Part shown: positions 21,340-33,816 of the stretch, piece after piece | How positions within the stretch are numbered: the first letter of the stretch is position 1 | Layout of the letters: every line of letters starts with the position of its first letter | The notes under the pieces: generated by a model | Databases searched by the model: none | Told to the model about the DNA's origin: nothing | The model's input: only the letters and a program-made list of their open reading frames with translations | Assembly: GCA_946406115.1 (NCBI GenBank) | Contig: OX291543.1 | Span: 26,252,815-26,316,814 of the forward strand | Direction: 5' to 3' | DNA from: Apoda limacodes | Lineage: Eukaryota; Arthropoda; Insecta; Lepidoptera; Limacodidae | Length of the DNA stretch: 64,000 nt | Position numbers and translations under genes: made by a program

Positions 21340-21652
21340 GAAGTGAAAACTTCTTTAGCGGCGTTGTGCACTTTTTTTGTGATGGGTAAAAAAATTTAAA
21401 CTCGCGTCAGGACACGTGACCTTTATTTACATTAGGTTAGTTTTTATTTTTAGTATATGGCGATTATGAGTAGAACAGGGAGGTTGGATAAAGGATTAAA
21501 ATTCTATGACAGATTGATATGTCAAAGATACTTCGTCAAAAAAGTAAATAAGCAAACATTATAATTTATAATAAATAAATATGTATACGAAGTAATGGGA
21601 AGTAAAAGCTAGTATGTTTTCACTTCTGCCCGCACTCCTGGAGTGCAACCCG
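21340..21652 (-). mobile_element. ~310-bp non-autonomous element, copy 1
   Basis: It runs from 'gaagtgaaaacttctttagc' plus 'ggcgttgtgcac' to 'gttttcacttctgcccgcac' plus 'tcctggagtgcaacccg', flanked by T-runs. Both ends contain the inverted pair GAAGTGAAAAC / GTTTTCACTTC. The same sequence in opposite orientation is at 49863-50215, where its borders are defined because it interrupts a SINE. I do not recognise the superfamily. Confidence 0.75.
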
Positions 21653-21944
21653 TTTTTTTTAAAATTATAACTCTCACATATAGTGCAATGGTCAAAATAA
21701 GTATCGAAGGCAGGGTCAATATTCCGACCGCCTTAAAGTGAGGTGTTGCGGAAGTTGTCTGACTTATTTTGAACATTGCTCTGACCGCTCGTTTGAATCA
21801 ACAAATGTATAGTGCCTATAAAATTGAACCGACAGCAACTACTCTTTGAGTTACTTCTCTTGTCTGTATTTATAATGTATATTTTTGTAGCAACAATGCT
21901 TGCCATATTAAATCCAGCATCTTGAACATTAAAAAACTGTCAAG

Positions 21945-22200
21945 AATTCAGCAACTTTGCATACCCGGTCGGTGGGCCCACCGTGGTATTCATGCCCGTC
22001 GTGTACCAATGAGTCTTTTTGTTTAGTCCTCAAGCACAGCACTGGCTTTTGGATGAAGGAAAACATCTTGATGAACCTGCATGTGTCAAAAAAACGTTTG
22101 TGATGTTCACAATCCGCACTGGGCATGCGGGGTGGAGTATAAGGGCATATCGCCCTAACAGTGGGGATGTATGAAGGCCGGTAAGGACATCGAATACCAA
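21945..22200 (+). repeat. SINE family 2, 3' body, decayed
   Basis: 'cactggcttttggatgaagg', 'aaaacatcttgatgaacctg', 'cacaatccgcactgggc' and 'gccctaacagtgggga' match the better copy at 28810-28990. Confidence 0.65.
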
Positions 22201-22354
22201 AAAAAACTTGTGTTTTGTTTGTAATTTTTATAAAGAGTTACTTTATAAATGGTTACAATTATAATTATGTTACTTGGTGGTTACAAATCAGGATTGTAAT
22301 TTTTTTGTAATGCAAAAAAAATTGACCTAGGGTTTTGTTTTTTTTGTTGATGTG

Positions 22355-22870
22355 GCGGATAATATCGTCCAGTCACAAACAAGGCTCACGTCACGCACTG
22401 TGTGATCAAAGCTAGTTCGGTAGATCAGTGCATATACGAATCAAACCAAAAAGATGAGTTGGCCCTCACTACTACACCCGTACTACTTTGTCTGACGGGA
22501 AATCTCCCCTTTTGCGCCGCTCCACAACTGTTGACCTCCCGACGCTAACGCAACTTACTAGATCCTGCAGCCCCTCTCTGACGACGCCACTGTGCAGCAT
22601 CACATCACCCTGTTGAGGAATCAGCGTGGCACTTCACTGCACGTTACTTCTGCAGCTAGTTTCTTGCCTCAAAATGACACACACAGCACCTCCAAGGTCT
22701 CGACTTACGGCCGATTGCTTACCCCAAACTCCATGCCAGTACTCAGTCGTCAGTGTCTCAACCAGCCACACATCGCGACCCACCGCAGACTGCAGATTTT
22801 CGGCATGCTCTACACACCATCGATTAGAAAGGATGTTTTGCTTACTCAGGAAACTCTGCTGATTACGACT
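22355..22870. other. Unidentified GC-balanced segment
   Basis: About 500 bp of markedly higher GC content than its flanks, with open frames in two registers on the plus strand (22592-22876 and 22626-22862) but no start context, splice sites or family motif. It contains 'ctctctgacgacgccactgt' and 'catcaccctgttgaggaatc'. The composition suggests a transposon or an old coding remnant, which I cannot identify. Confidence 0.35.
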
Positions 22871-25840
22871 TTATAATTAGATGGTACATATGTATAACAC
22901 TATTAAGTCTTACAAAAAACTATTTTTATGTAGGTACTTTTGACTACTATACTATATTTATGCTCAAAGGTTCAGCAGTCACCATAAATTAACGTCCCGC
23001 ACATATATTCCGCGGGATGCATCCTGAAGATCCTCAAAGGTTTTGGATCGTTTACCTTGCGAGTTTTAAACAAAAAGTATGTAACTATATACGACATAAA
23101 ACTGGTGAATACTTTTTGGACCATGCTTAATTTAATTTTCAAAAACTATAGTTTTTCTTTCTATAATATGTTTGTACTTTTCCATAGCACTACACTTCCA
23201 CAAGATTTAAGCAGGTTAATTTTTATCACTTTTCATTTGCACAAATAAAATTCGAATGAATAGTGAATCTACCGACCTACGTACGCGTACAATACAAAAA
23301 ATGAAATAACAGAAAAATTTCAAAAGAATCTCCCATTTGTTTCAAAAACAAAATTTATAAACATCTGGCGATCGGCTGGATCATCATTAAGGACGACATA
23401 ATATAGCATTATCTTACAAAGTACATAATGTTCATTGTAAAAAAGGATAGATTTATTGTTACTAACAAGATAAAAAAAACTGGTTGCCTGTAAAGTCGGT
23501 ATACGGGCGAAAGTTTTACGTGACAATGATTTTATGTCTGTCTCTCTCGCTCTTAGGCGGGCGCGTGCCTCTCACTCGCTCTCATTGTGAGCGCATAACG
23601 TGAGCGGAGCGTAACGCAGTTTCTTGAAGTGTCACCCGGCAAACCAATTTATAAGACGTTGTCACGTCAAAAGCGAGACGGATAAAAGTTTATACTGGAA
23701 TTTCTAATTAAGACGGCTGTTATTTTATTATTGTTATGTTGTTACTTCTGCGGAATACTGAATTTTTTGCTTCGACAATACAATTGACGAATTATCCAGT
23801 TATAAAATTGACCCAGATTTAGTTATTGTGCTAGTTATTTATTTTAACCTGATTCTTCCGCAAGTTTTCAAGCAAAGCAAAATTCTACAAGCCTGACGGA
23901 TGCACGGATTTTGCTGAGTAATATGTCGCTAGATAGATAATTACTTATTCTACAAAGAAAAAAAAAATATATAAAAAATATTAAACAATTGTCCAAAATC
24001 CCGATTTTTTGAATATTTTTTTTCAAAATTTCCGGTTTTTACTTAATTGCTTAAAAAAATGTATAAATGAGGTATTTTTTTATTACTCACATTATAACGA
24101 TGTTAATAACGAGTTTGATAAAAAAAACTGCATGTCAATATCTTAAATAGTTATGAAAATATTTAAGATTCCGTGATCGCGGGTGGCGGTAGTGGGAATA
24201 TTGCTCTTGTTTTCTAGCGCGCCGTTCTGCCAAAAAAAACTTATACAATAAACGGCTACACGGATTTTCATACCCAAATGTTATTTTATGGTTAGTATAA
24301 TATATATTTTTTTGTAATATATGAAAATAATATCATAAAAATAAATTAAAATAAAATATTTCTTTTGGAAACATGGTAGAAAAATATGTCCATTTTAGTT
24401 ATTGAATGTCTGAACTGATTATTTTTTTATTTTAGATAAATGTATTATATATATCATATATATAATTTTTAAAGTTTTATTTTGGGATGTGGCGCCATCT
24501 CTATTCCTAAGGGATGAAACTTTGGGCGCTGCCGGCAAAAACGCTTATTTTGGTCCCTACTATCACTGTGGAAAGCGGCTTGCTTCCATCACAAAGTGCA
24601 GCTTTTACCCCAAAAATCGCCATAACACCTATGACTATAGTATTTAATACTCCTTACTCTAATGAAAGCAATGGGTACACTTGCAAGTCAATAATGTATT
24701 ATACCGCTGTCGTATTTTTGTATTTTATTTCCCTGCTCAAGAGTGTATCACAAAAGTACATTCTGTAAGGAGAGTTGTATAAAAAAGAACATATTTTTCG
24801 TTCCGGAAAAAAACAACGAACCCGTCCTTTTTTAGATATTATTAATATTTTTAAACTTCCAATAAAGCCAGTTATGGTCCATAACCTTTTAACGAAGTCT
24901 TTTCATGTTATTATCGTCTTATTAAATCTATTGTTCACTTGTTAGCTAAAAACATCAATATTTTTACTTTACAGAAGTAAAAATATCGTTCGATTGTTCC
25001 TAAATTCGAAATATTATATACACTGTAAATATGCTCTGATTTCCATAGAATGTCATCTAGAACCCGATATGCATGAGAGGCGTATTCCGTAAGCGTGAAT
25101 CCAAGGCCTCGTGCAGTATCGTCGCCGATAGATGATCCAGCGTGTCAGGTGACAGACGGTGTGATCGACTTACCCATCGACCTATCACGAAACAATGTTA
25201 ACGCACTTGTACTTTGCTAATGAGCAACGAAAGAATTAGGAACGGGTTTGTGACATTCTATGAAACGCCAATTTCTGTAAATATTTGTGAATCTGATTTA
25301 TAAATAAGTCATGAGTAAACATACTAAAACAACAATTTCATATTTTAACCCCTATTATATAAATTAGAAAAAGCCCTATCTGTTATAACTTTTGGAAACT
25401 ACGTAAAACATAGTTAGCTTGCTGTATGTCTGCGATTCAAGCAGGTTATTTATGACGTTTGGAGCATATATATCAGTCCCTGTCGTGCATGACTAAACTA
25501 GTTGGTGAAAAGAGGATGTCCCCCACATTATGATATATATACTTTAATGACAACAAATTTTATAAATGTATAGTGGCCTTTAGTCAGTAGGTAATGACCG
25601 CTACATATCGTGTTTGAATGAGCCGTTCAAAAATATAATTTCTTCCGAAGAATGAATCCTGACCCGAGTGACATTTAAGTAAGATTCGGTTCTGCTTCTC
25701 GTCAGTTATTGCCTCTGCTCGTTTGCTTCGTTCTTTGCCATAGAAATTTCTTTCTTATTGGGACGTTTCTAATTACTTAGTATTGATTTACCTATGTAGG
25801 TAATTTGTTTATTCTAAGTAAAGTTAAAAATGTAATCCGC
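22871..25840. other. Gene-free stretch
   Basis: AT-rich. Small items: a CG-richer patch at 23530-23700 ('gcgggcgcgtgcctctcact', 'gtgtcacccggcaaaccaat'), a perfect 12-bp-arm hairpin at 24958-24986, and 'gacagacggtgtgatcgact' near 25150. No exons found. Confidence 0.35.
24958..24986. repeat. Perfect 12-bp-arm hairpin
   Basis: ATATTTTTACTT, loop TACAG, AAGTAAAAATAT. Confidence 0.85.
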
Positions 25841-25961
25841 CTCAGCCGTTAGCTGTGATACGCCCCACTGTTGGGGCACAAGTCTCTTCTTGGAATAGGA
25901 CGCTTAGTCGATAGACAATCGCGCTGGCCTAGTGCAGGTTGGCAGATAGGTATTACTAGTC

Positions 25962-26165
25962 ACCAGTTGACTGACAGAGTTTTCAAGTCGCCCATAAGGC
26001 CTATGTCAAGGCTTAAAGACCACTGCCACAACAACAGCTAGTTCTGTATAGTTTAACATGTCTTCCGAAAAACGGTGAAGCTTAGAAAAGTGTGCCACTA
26101 GGTGGTGGTCACCCATCCAGGTTCTGGCCACGCCTGGCGTTGCTTGGATTCGTTTATAGTTTCTG
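25962..26165 (-). repeat. 5S-rRNA-derived SINE, copy 1
   Basis: The reverse complement starts 'cgaatccaagcaacgccagg' then 'cgtggccagaacctggatgg' and 'gtgaccacc'. This follows the internal Pol III promoter part of 5S rRNA (AAGC A-box, GGATGG intermediate element, GTGACC C-box). It continues with a body shared with the copy at 30350: 'cctagtggcacacttttcta', 'cggaagacat' and 'gcgacttgaaaactctgtca'. Confidence 0.75.
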
Positions 26166-26724
26166 ATTGACGAATATTATTGGGCCACACACGAGTTCCC
26201 CAAATATTATCTACTCAACCTAAAGTAAAACTTGTTTCAAGAGATGTCAACTACAACTGAAACTAGAATAACTACTGGAATTAACACATCTGAAACACAA
26301 AATACAAAACAAAACCGTAAAGAATTTCCAAAGAGTATAAATCTGCATTGTGTAGAACCGAAAGTTTAATGCAATGCCGATACGTGGTGTGATTGCACAG
26401 TACTGCACGGGGCAGAGTGGGCGTCGACACGCAACCCGTCGGTCGCAGCGCCATGCAAATGCTTAATACACAACACTGCCCGATAGTGTATTTGAAATCC
26501 TGTTTGATTTGTGTGGGCATTGTAGGCTCTTGTAAGTATTCTACTGCGACATCCGATAAATTTAAAGAATGTTAATAATAGCAGGCTCAAAATTAAATTT
26601 CCCATACAAACGTTGTTCATCTAGAATTTCGGATTGGAATCGATATTTTAATATTCTTTTTAAATTTGTAATCTGCTATCTGGCTATTATTTCATATATC
26701 ATTCTTCGCAGCCTCATACATCTG

Positions 26725-26850
26725 TTAAGTCACGGCCTACCCACACCGAGGGCAATCTGGGCCCTTAACTAGGCCACCCGCGGGCCCAGTGCGGATTGTG
26801 GACATCACATATTTTTAATGTATGCAGGTTTCCTCACAATGTTTCGCCCC
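26725..26850 (-). repeat. SINE family 2, 3' body fragment
   Basis: The reverse complement holds 'ggaaacctgcata', 'ccacaatccgcactgggccc' and 'gcgggtggcc', as in the element at 28860-28930. Confidence 0.65.
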
Positions 26851-26861
26851 AAAGGGGAAGA

Positions 26862-27165
26862 ACTAGACCCTATTACTATGACTCCGCTGTCCGTCCGTCC
26901 GTCCGTCTGTCACCAGGCTGTATCTTATGAACCGTGATAATTAGATAGTTTAAATTTGCATAGAAGATCTATTTAAGGGGGCCCCCATTCAACAAATGTG
27001 ATTTTTTTGCTCGATTTTGATAACGGCAACAGGTAGACGCTTGAAATATTCACAGAATATTTAGTTATATACTCACTTTAAAAATAATAATTAAATTAAA
27101 ATAAAACAGATAATAGTTGAGCCCACACAACAAACGTGATTTTTTTGCTGTTTTTATAGATAACT
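26862..27165 (-). repeat. GGCCAAGTGCGAG-family fragment, truncated
   Basis: 'accctattactatgactccg' then 'ctgtccgtccgtccgtccgt' and 'accaggctgtatcttatgaa' match 16230-16305. It ends at 'tttttatagataactag' without the GGCCAAG terminus. A Helitron-like 3' end ('ctagacttttccagtggctc') starts at 27164. Confidence 0.6.
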
Positions 27166-28300
27166 AGACTTTTCCAGTGGCTCCGCTGAAATATTAATTA
27201 CTCTGGAAATAGTAATCGCAAATTGCATATCAATATTTTATTTAAAAGATTATTATGATTTTCAGTCAATTTTGCGTTTTTTTAATTGTCATCAGACGCG
27301 CGCGCTTACTCAATGTGGATTCGGCTCCAAATAAAAAGATTATGCACAAAAGCAATGCCTATTTTGAAAAGTTGCCAGTCTCGGGAAACTTTGTGTGATG
27401 TGTATTGATCTATAAAGAGCTTGTGTTATGTTATTGCTACTATGGTGACTATGATGGAAAATTAATAATTTTTAACTTATTTTATTTTTAAATTGTTTAA
27501 CTTAACCAGCCTTATCATTCCGTCCTCGTTTCTTAAGGAACCAGGCTAGTTATGGACCCCAAGCTAAGAAATCCTGACCTAATGCGGGAGCTTTTTACGC
27601 TTTTTCAAGCATTTCACCAACACATCTCAGAAATTTGAAATTTTTACTTAAAGTGAATAATAGAAAAATTAAAAAAAGTAAAACTATTATTTATTTTTGT
27701 CATATCAATGTCGAAAACCATTAGATTTATCATAGTAGCCGACATAATGTAAAATCTCAAATGGTTTCGACGTCATTAACTTTAGTAACGGATTAACGAC
27801 AATAAGCCGCATTAACGCCTACGAAAGATGGCACTCGTTTTCGTTTTCGTTATTGAGTTGACATGTAAAAGTAAAGCTTCAAGGTTATAGTTAATTTAAT
27901 CTGATACTACAGTATATTTGATATTTATACAATTAAATTTCGATTAATTTTTCCAATATTTATTTTTTATCTACTCCTGTATTAAAATGTTAAATTATAA
28001 AACTGACAACTGTATTGATAAAAAATAAGGTGATGATATTTACTCTATAAAGCGAAAAAACTATATAAAAAGGCGCGATAGGCAGCTATACTTTCATGCG
28101 CGCTTTTTGTAAAAAAAAATGTCATTTTCCAGTGCTCGGCTGGATGCGGTACACAAATACATACACATTTATACACAGTTTTGTTTTTGTTTAGTTATAA
28201 AAAATGCCCACGTCAGATTTTGAAGTGGGATTTAATTTACATCTACAAATATAACGGACAGTGATACAGATAGCAATTAAATAATCTGCTTTCGTAAAGT
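27166..28300. other. Gene-free stretch
   Basis: AT-rich. After the Helitron-like end at 27164 I see no matching other end and no exon. Confidence 0.35.
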
Positions 28301-28310
28301 TTAGGCATTA

Positions 28311-28560
28311 TGACTCCCTCGCAGCCTAGTTGGTAGTGTGGTCGACTGCTGTGCAGAGGGTGTGGGTTCGATTCCCGCAAAGGACAAACATTTGTGTTTG
28401 ACTCGAGTCTGGGTGTAATTATGTATGATATGTATGTATTTATAAAAAAAAAGTAATATATGTATTTGTATCCGTTGTTTGGTATCCATAATACAAGCTT
28501 TGCCTACTTTGGGGCCAGACAGCGCTGTGTGTAATGTCCAAATATTTTATTATTATTATA
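28311..28560 (+). repeat. tRNA-derived SINE (family 1), best copy
   Basis: The head is a clear Pol III promoter: A-box GCAGCCTAGTTGGTAGTG (28321), and B-box GGTTCGATTCC about 50 bp on, followed by 'cgcaaaggac'. The body has 'gactcgagtctgggtgt', an A-run, 'tgtatccgttgtttggtatc' and 'actttggggccagacagcgc', and ends in an ATT-rich tail. The second copy is at 49711-50338 and an old one at 5260-5500. Confidence 0.85.
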
Positions 28561-28680
28561 CGAAAAATTATACAAAGACTTTTATAAGTGGCGGGAATCT
28601 AGTAATGTGCCAAATACATCGTTCTCGGAGAATATTTTATTGTTTTATTTTGAACTATGTGTAAATATACTTACACAATG

Positions 28681-28990
28681 TTAGATAAAAGTCGTTGTTG
28701 AACCGGGGGTTTCGATTTCACCTTGTGTCCTGAGTGACGGAGGTTCAAAACCGGCGTGCATCAATTCTTCTTCGTCTTTTTATTATTTTCTGAAGTACCT
28801 ACATTGATTGTTTACACCACTGGCTTTCGGTGAAGGAAAACATCATAAGGAAACCTGCATACGTCAACAAGAAAAGACGTATGTGAAGTCAATAATCCGC
28901 ACTTGGCCCGCGGGTGGACTATGGCCCAAATTACCCTCGGTAGACCGTGCCCCAACAGTGGGGAGGTATTAGGCTGATGAGGACTGAATG
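28681..28990 (+). repeat. tRNA-like SINE (family 2), best copy
   Basis: The head 'gggggtttcgatttcacctt' and 'gtcctgagtgacggaggttc' has a B-box-like GGTTCAAAACC. The body reads 'cactggctttcggtgaagga', 'aaacatcataaggaaacctg', 'aataatccgcacttggcccg', 'gtggactatggccc' and 'gtgccccaacagtggggagg'. This body is familiar from lepidopteran SINEs. Other pieces are at 10001, 21945, 26725 and 58080. Confidence 0.8.
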
Positions 28991-28999
28991 TTACGCAGC

Positions 29000-30340
29000 A
29001 TGATACTGACCAAACTTTTCCTTTTTCTAAATAAGCTTATTTTCCTTCATATTTGTTTCAGTTTTTAAGTCGTAGATAAATGTTGTATGCAACTGCACGA
29101 ACGTGGTATTTCAATAATCGCACCACGCTATTTTTTCACTCGCCTCCATTGTATTAAAATTGCCTTTATTTCGTGACAGTTGACAGGCAGTCAAACATTT
29201 ATTTTAGATAGCTACGTACTATATTCACCATACACGGTGCTCGAACTTTCTTATCCATCACACTACTTTAGCTTTTGCATAATTTATATTACACAAACGC
29301 GTATTTAAATTGTTTTCTTTTCAAAGTGCAATATCTATATCAGTAATTCAAAAAAAATAACGCACTTGTTTTAGGATCTTGATGCATGAGAAATAGTCTG
29401 GGGGCTATGATAATTAAGTTGGATGCAGAATATTTGCGACCCTCGTTGCCAGTCGTATCTTAGTGCCCAAGGCGAGAGTATCCGCGCCTTCGCTGCCCAC
29501 CGTATCTTCACGCCCTGGGCACTTCGTTGCACTAATGCTCGCGTTCGAGCTCGATCACTCGCTCCCACTTCACTCCCTATCATCGGAACTCTCTACAATG
29601 GACACATCTTCAAATGAAATTGTCAAATGATAATTTGGAAATTTTTAGTTTAATAATATTTCAGCCATTATTTAGACATTCAATATTCAAAGATATATCT
29701 GAAATTCCAACAGAATTTTCCAATTATTGTCTGACATTTTTCCTGTACCGAAATACCTACTAAGGTGCTCGAGTACTTCTAACTATTCAAATTGACTATA
29801 AAGTTTTATCTCTCTAATGCGCCGCTAAGATATTAGGTATGGAACACCCACCCCGACTTTGCGCGAGTGCAAGTATGTTAAATTTTTTTTATATGTAATT
29901 ATTACAAAACCTAGACCATGTTGGGCCTTACTTGATTCAGAATTCCGCAGTCGTTACTATTTGCGTTGTCTGTGACCACAAGAACCTTATATCAGTTGGT
30001 AATATCTCAAAAAGTATAATAAAAAAAATATTTTCGCCCCCGTTTTGCACATACCACGACGATTACACGTACTTCATTGCTGGTATTTTACACCACTAAA
30101 TTCCACTGTAGAACAGTCCCGACACGCCCGAGGATGTCTTTGACATTAACTCGAAATAAACATCAATGATTCTAGTTTCCATGTTCATGCCCTAAACGGC
30201 CAATTCCAGCTTTCTAACGTTTTATTTATTGATTTGCACTTTGAATTATTACAAAACACAAATCTCACGATTAATTACCTTTTTCTAGTTATTAGGAATT
30301 TTCCTTTTACGTTTGATTAGGCTAAGCTAAGAAGCTCATA
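29000..30340. other. Gene-free stretch with one GC-richer block
   Basis: 29440-29600 is GC-rich and open on both strands ('cgtatcttagtgcccaaggc' and 'cgtatcttcacgccctgggc' are imperfect direct copies ~55 bp apart). This looks like old duplicated repeat DNA rather than an exon. The rest is AT-rich. Confidence 0.35.
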
Positions 30341-30344
30341 GCCC

Positions 30345-30595
30345 AGTACCATTTGCTCATCAGAAACGATATGCGAAGTCAAGCAACTTCGGGCGTGGTT
30401 AGTCATTGGATGGATGACCGCCTAGTGGCACATTTTTCCGAGCTTCTCCGTACTTCGGAGGAGACGTTTAACCGTCGGTTCTGGCTGTTGTCATACGACA
30501 GCAGTCGTAGCGCCAGTTCAGAGGCCTTAGGTGACTTGAAAACTCCGACAGTCGACAAACTTCTAAATATAATAATCATCATCCCTATTACATAG
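30345..30595 (+). repeat. 5S-rRNA-derived SINE, copy 2 (best preserved)
   Basis: 'cgaagtcaagcaacttcggg' then 'cgtggttagtcattggatgg' and 'atgaccgcc' follows arthropod 5S rRNA through the A-box, intermediate element and C-box in the right order and spacing. The 3' body ('ctagtggcacatttttccga', 'ggtgacttgaaaactccgac') is shared with the copy at 25962-26165. A short ATAATAAT-type tail ends it. Confidence 0.8.
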
Positions 30596-30706
30596 GTATC
30601 AAACTTTAGTGATCACACTATCATATCATCATACCTTATTAAAACTATTACTTAACTTTAATACCACAGCACCGCTCGTAATCCGCAGGAATTTTTCGTC
30701 ACACCT

Positions 30707-30905
30707 TAGAACCTAAATGGTCCCGTACAGTGCGGTTTCACAGAAATTTCCTCCCGCGAACGCTTGGTTGTGGAACGAGCTCCCTGCCAAGGTTTCCTCT
30801 AAGGGCTACAGTATTTAGATAAGTCGGTAACGCGCTAGTGATGCCCCTGGTGTTGCAAGCGTCTATAGGCTGCGATAACCGCTCACCATAAGGCGTCAGT
30901 AACAA
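30707..30905 (+). repeat. LINE 3' fragment (Jockey/CR1-type)
   Basis: In plus orientation: 'aacctaaatggtcccgtaca', 'ctcccgcgaacgcttggttg', 'gaacgagctccctgccaag' and 'gcccctggtgttgcaagcgt' match the reverse complement of 6010-6210. It is frameshifted and cut at both ends. Confidence 0.8.
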
Positions 30906-31944
30906 CATTAAATTTTTTTAGTACTTTATTTACTTAATTTCGTAAATTTGTGTTTAGCTAACAGCATTGTCAGATATCTTGTAGCAGTAATCTAGTAAGT
31001 TAAAAATGGCTTGTTAGTTTCTTAACTTCCTTAAAGTGAATACATCAACGGAGTTTGCAGGAAGACTTAGTTTACGAAGCTCTACTGACAACGCGCGGGC
31101 TGCTAACGGGAGTGCCCTAGCGATTGACAGATGAAGTACAGTTACAGAGAAAAGTGACTAAAGCATTAATAAAAATAAAAATTTAGACTAAAAAAGGAAA
31201 AAAGAAAAAAAGTCACTACATAGAAACATTAAAGGATTAAAACGATTAAACACTACTTCTTTACATGATATGGGAAGACAACATTGTAGCCACGTTATAT
31301 ACTGTCGTAATCTTCGTGTTTAAGAGAGAAAAAAACAGCCATTCTTCTATTATACCTGTGTATAAAAGCGAAAATAGTTCCACTACGGTCATGTTTACGT
31401 TTTAAGAGTTCCGTAGGTAAACTTAAGTAAGTTTTAGCAAGTTTTGGCATGTTTATCCTTCCGTCTGTATGTCACTGCCATTTTCTATCAATTTTATTGA
31501 AACTTTTCAAGAAAGTATTTTACGCTAATCACCAAACAGTTTTGTGATGAAATTAAGAAAAAAAAAACTAAAGGTAAAGCTCTCCGGGGAATAAAAATCT
31601 TTTTTTAACGAAGCATTTTATACGCGACTGCCCAAGATTGTGAACGTATTTAATGGCGGGAAATGGCGCACAAATTAAAATGGACTCCCGTCAGTCCAGC
31701 GGACGTCTCTGTACCTTTGCTTGTTACTCTGTTCTTAGTGAAAGTGATGAATACACGGAGCATGTAATAGATTTTATTCATAGGGAAATACAAATATCAT
31801 AGAAGCACGACGATCAAGAATATTAAACGGTTATCATAACCGTTTCAAAAAGTACAATACAGGATAGGATGGTACCTAAACACATAGAGCAAGGATTTTG
31901 GTCGTGGTCAAGGAACTCATTGAAGAAAGTCAAAAAGTCAAAAG

Positions 31945-32085
31945 TATTTTTTTTTTATTCAAATTAGGTTTTTACAAACGCTTTTGGATCGTCAAAGTTA
32001 TTAAATACTATTTTTTAAAAAACTGGACCCACAACAATGTAGATTTCTACTGAGAAGAATTCGGAAAGAAACTCGATAATCGATT
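31945..32085 (-). repeat. LINE 3'-end-like fragment
   Basis: 'acgcttttggatcgtcaaag' and 'gaattcggaaagaaactcga' resemble the piece at 9778 and, in plus orientation, 53755-53820. Lepidopteran origin is inferred. Confidence 0.45.
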
Positions 32086-32593
32086 AGTGACCATTCGTTG
32101 TGAAAATCAAAAGGAGAAGCCTACGTTAAGCAGCAACAGGATATTGATGACACTATGAATCTTAGCTTAAATAGAAAATGTGATTCTAAAAATGTGTGTT
32201 TGTTAGTTTAACAAATAATTACCTCGGTATGTGTATTGTACACGATATTTGTTAAAAAACTTTTGATAAAAATAAAATCGGTGAAAAAATTATAAAGTAC
32301 AAACACAAGGAAGCTGCTGTTAACCGTTGAGGGTTTCCCTGGGCTACCTTCCGTTTCATCATCCGATCCATATTCATACCTAAATTATCTAGATATCTAG
32401 CACCACCTGGCGTTAGCGTCGTTTTCTCCGCTTCTATTCCCGCCATTTAATTGTGTTTTGGTGAGTTTATTTATTTATGCACCTTATAATTTTATTTATT
32501 TACTCGGAAGTGTGTAAAAAAATGTGTTACGGACGCTACGGATCTTACAAACTCGACTCATTAATGCCTTCTCCCTTCGCACTTAGTGTTATA

Positions 32594-32831
32594 CGAGGGG
32601 AGATCAAAAAGTAATGATAATCGGATATTTCTAGTATTAACAAAAATCTAAAAAAAAAAAGAGAGCTTGCTTAAACCTTCACTAGTAAGTACAGGTTAAA
32701 GATATTTAAACACACAGTCACATTTTGAAACTTCATTCATTTTATGTCGTCAAAACCGTCATCAAAACTTCTGCATGAAAAATTTTCTAATGTTTTATAT
32801 CGATTTATTACTACTTTTTGATCACCCCTTG
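32594..32831. mobile_element. 238-bp mariner-type MITE
   Basis: The ends are CGAGGGGAGATCAAAAAGTA (left) and CAAGGGGTGATCAAAAAGTA (right, read inward), 18 of 20 identical. They are flanked by TA on both sides (32592-32593 and 32832-32833). There is no coding capacity. The TA target and the GGGG(A/T)GATCAAAAAGTA terminus fit the Tc1/mariner superfamily. Confidence 0.85.
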
Positions 32832-33414
32832 TAAATAACCTCTCGTTAGTAATTTTCTTCTTACCACCCTTAACGTTTAATGTTCTAATATAGTTTCAGC
32901 TACCTAAAGGTCATGGTTAAACTTTTTCTTTACACTTAAGTTCTCTAGAAATCTTACAAAATTTTACTTGTAGCTGAGGGTTTATTGACAGTCCGTCGCT
33001 ATCTGCATGTCTGTCGTCCTTTCTGTCGGTGAGACACTTGATTTCTCAATATAAGCTCCCATTTCCTTTTCTACAGAATATTATGGTTGTTAATGCAATA
33101 CTAACTTAAGAATAAAATAACATATTTTAGCTTACGAAGCATTTACAGATATTGGGATATTTTTCTATTGTTATTTCAAACGTGGATATTTCCTTTTTTT
33201 TTTGTTGTAAACTTATTTCTCTCCGTGGTTTCACCCATGAATAATAGGGTATGGTACTAAATTCAATTTTCGTGATAGTCTGCGTCTCCGTTCTAAGCCA
33301 GAATCGGCTAAACGTCATAGCATTGAAAAGGTACAGCGTACAGACATACAGAGTTACTTACTAATCTTCTAGACGTATAGAGAAACAAAATAAAATTTAC
33401 CATATTTTACTCAT

Positions 33415-33475
33415 AGAGGAGGCTTAGCAGTCCAGCAGTGGACCAATATAGGCTGATATGATGATGATAATTTAC
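33415..33475 (+). repeat. Short LINE/SINE 3' tail
   Basis: 'cagtccagcagtggaccaat' and 'ataggctgatatgatgatga' is a 3' terminal sequence I know from many lepidopteran retroelements. Confidence 0.5.
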
Positions 33476-33740
33476 TCTTCTGTTCCCATATGTTAGTAAA
33501 CTTGTCAATTTTATTTAAATTAGTTCAGTAGTTTCTGTCAGTCATGGTTATAAAAATATATATACTAACTTATCAATTTTGCGATTATTTAATCGTTTGA
33601 TGATCACTAAAATTGTTTTGCTAAGCAATAGACTCAAACTAACTTGATGTAGTACTAATACTTTAAGTAATATATATATATACTAAAAAAACATTATACA
33701 ATGTTATAGTGTAGTACCTGGGGACCGGTTTTTTCAACTA

Positions 33741-33816
33741 CGCCATCTATTGTCAAGTAGCTTAAGCGTTGTTTAATAACGCCATCTGGTGTCAAGTAGC
33801 TTTAGTGTTGCTTATC
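33741..33816. repeat. 39-bp direct repeat, two copies
   Basis: 'cgccatctattgtcaagtag' plus 'cttaagcgttg' at 33741 recurs as 'cgccatctggtgtcaagtag' plus 'ctttagtgttg' at 33780. Confidence 0.8.

Noticed and set aside
22592..22876. 94-codon frame in a GC-balanced block
   Set aside because: A second register is equally open and the peptide shows no domain pattern; treated as unidentified repeat-like DNA.
29371..29617. Arg/Ala-rich frames on both strands
   Set aside because: Open frames follow from GC-rich, partly duplicated DNA; no splice or family evidence.
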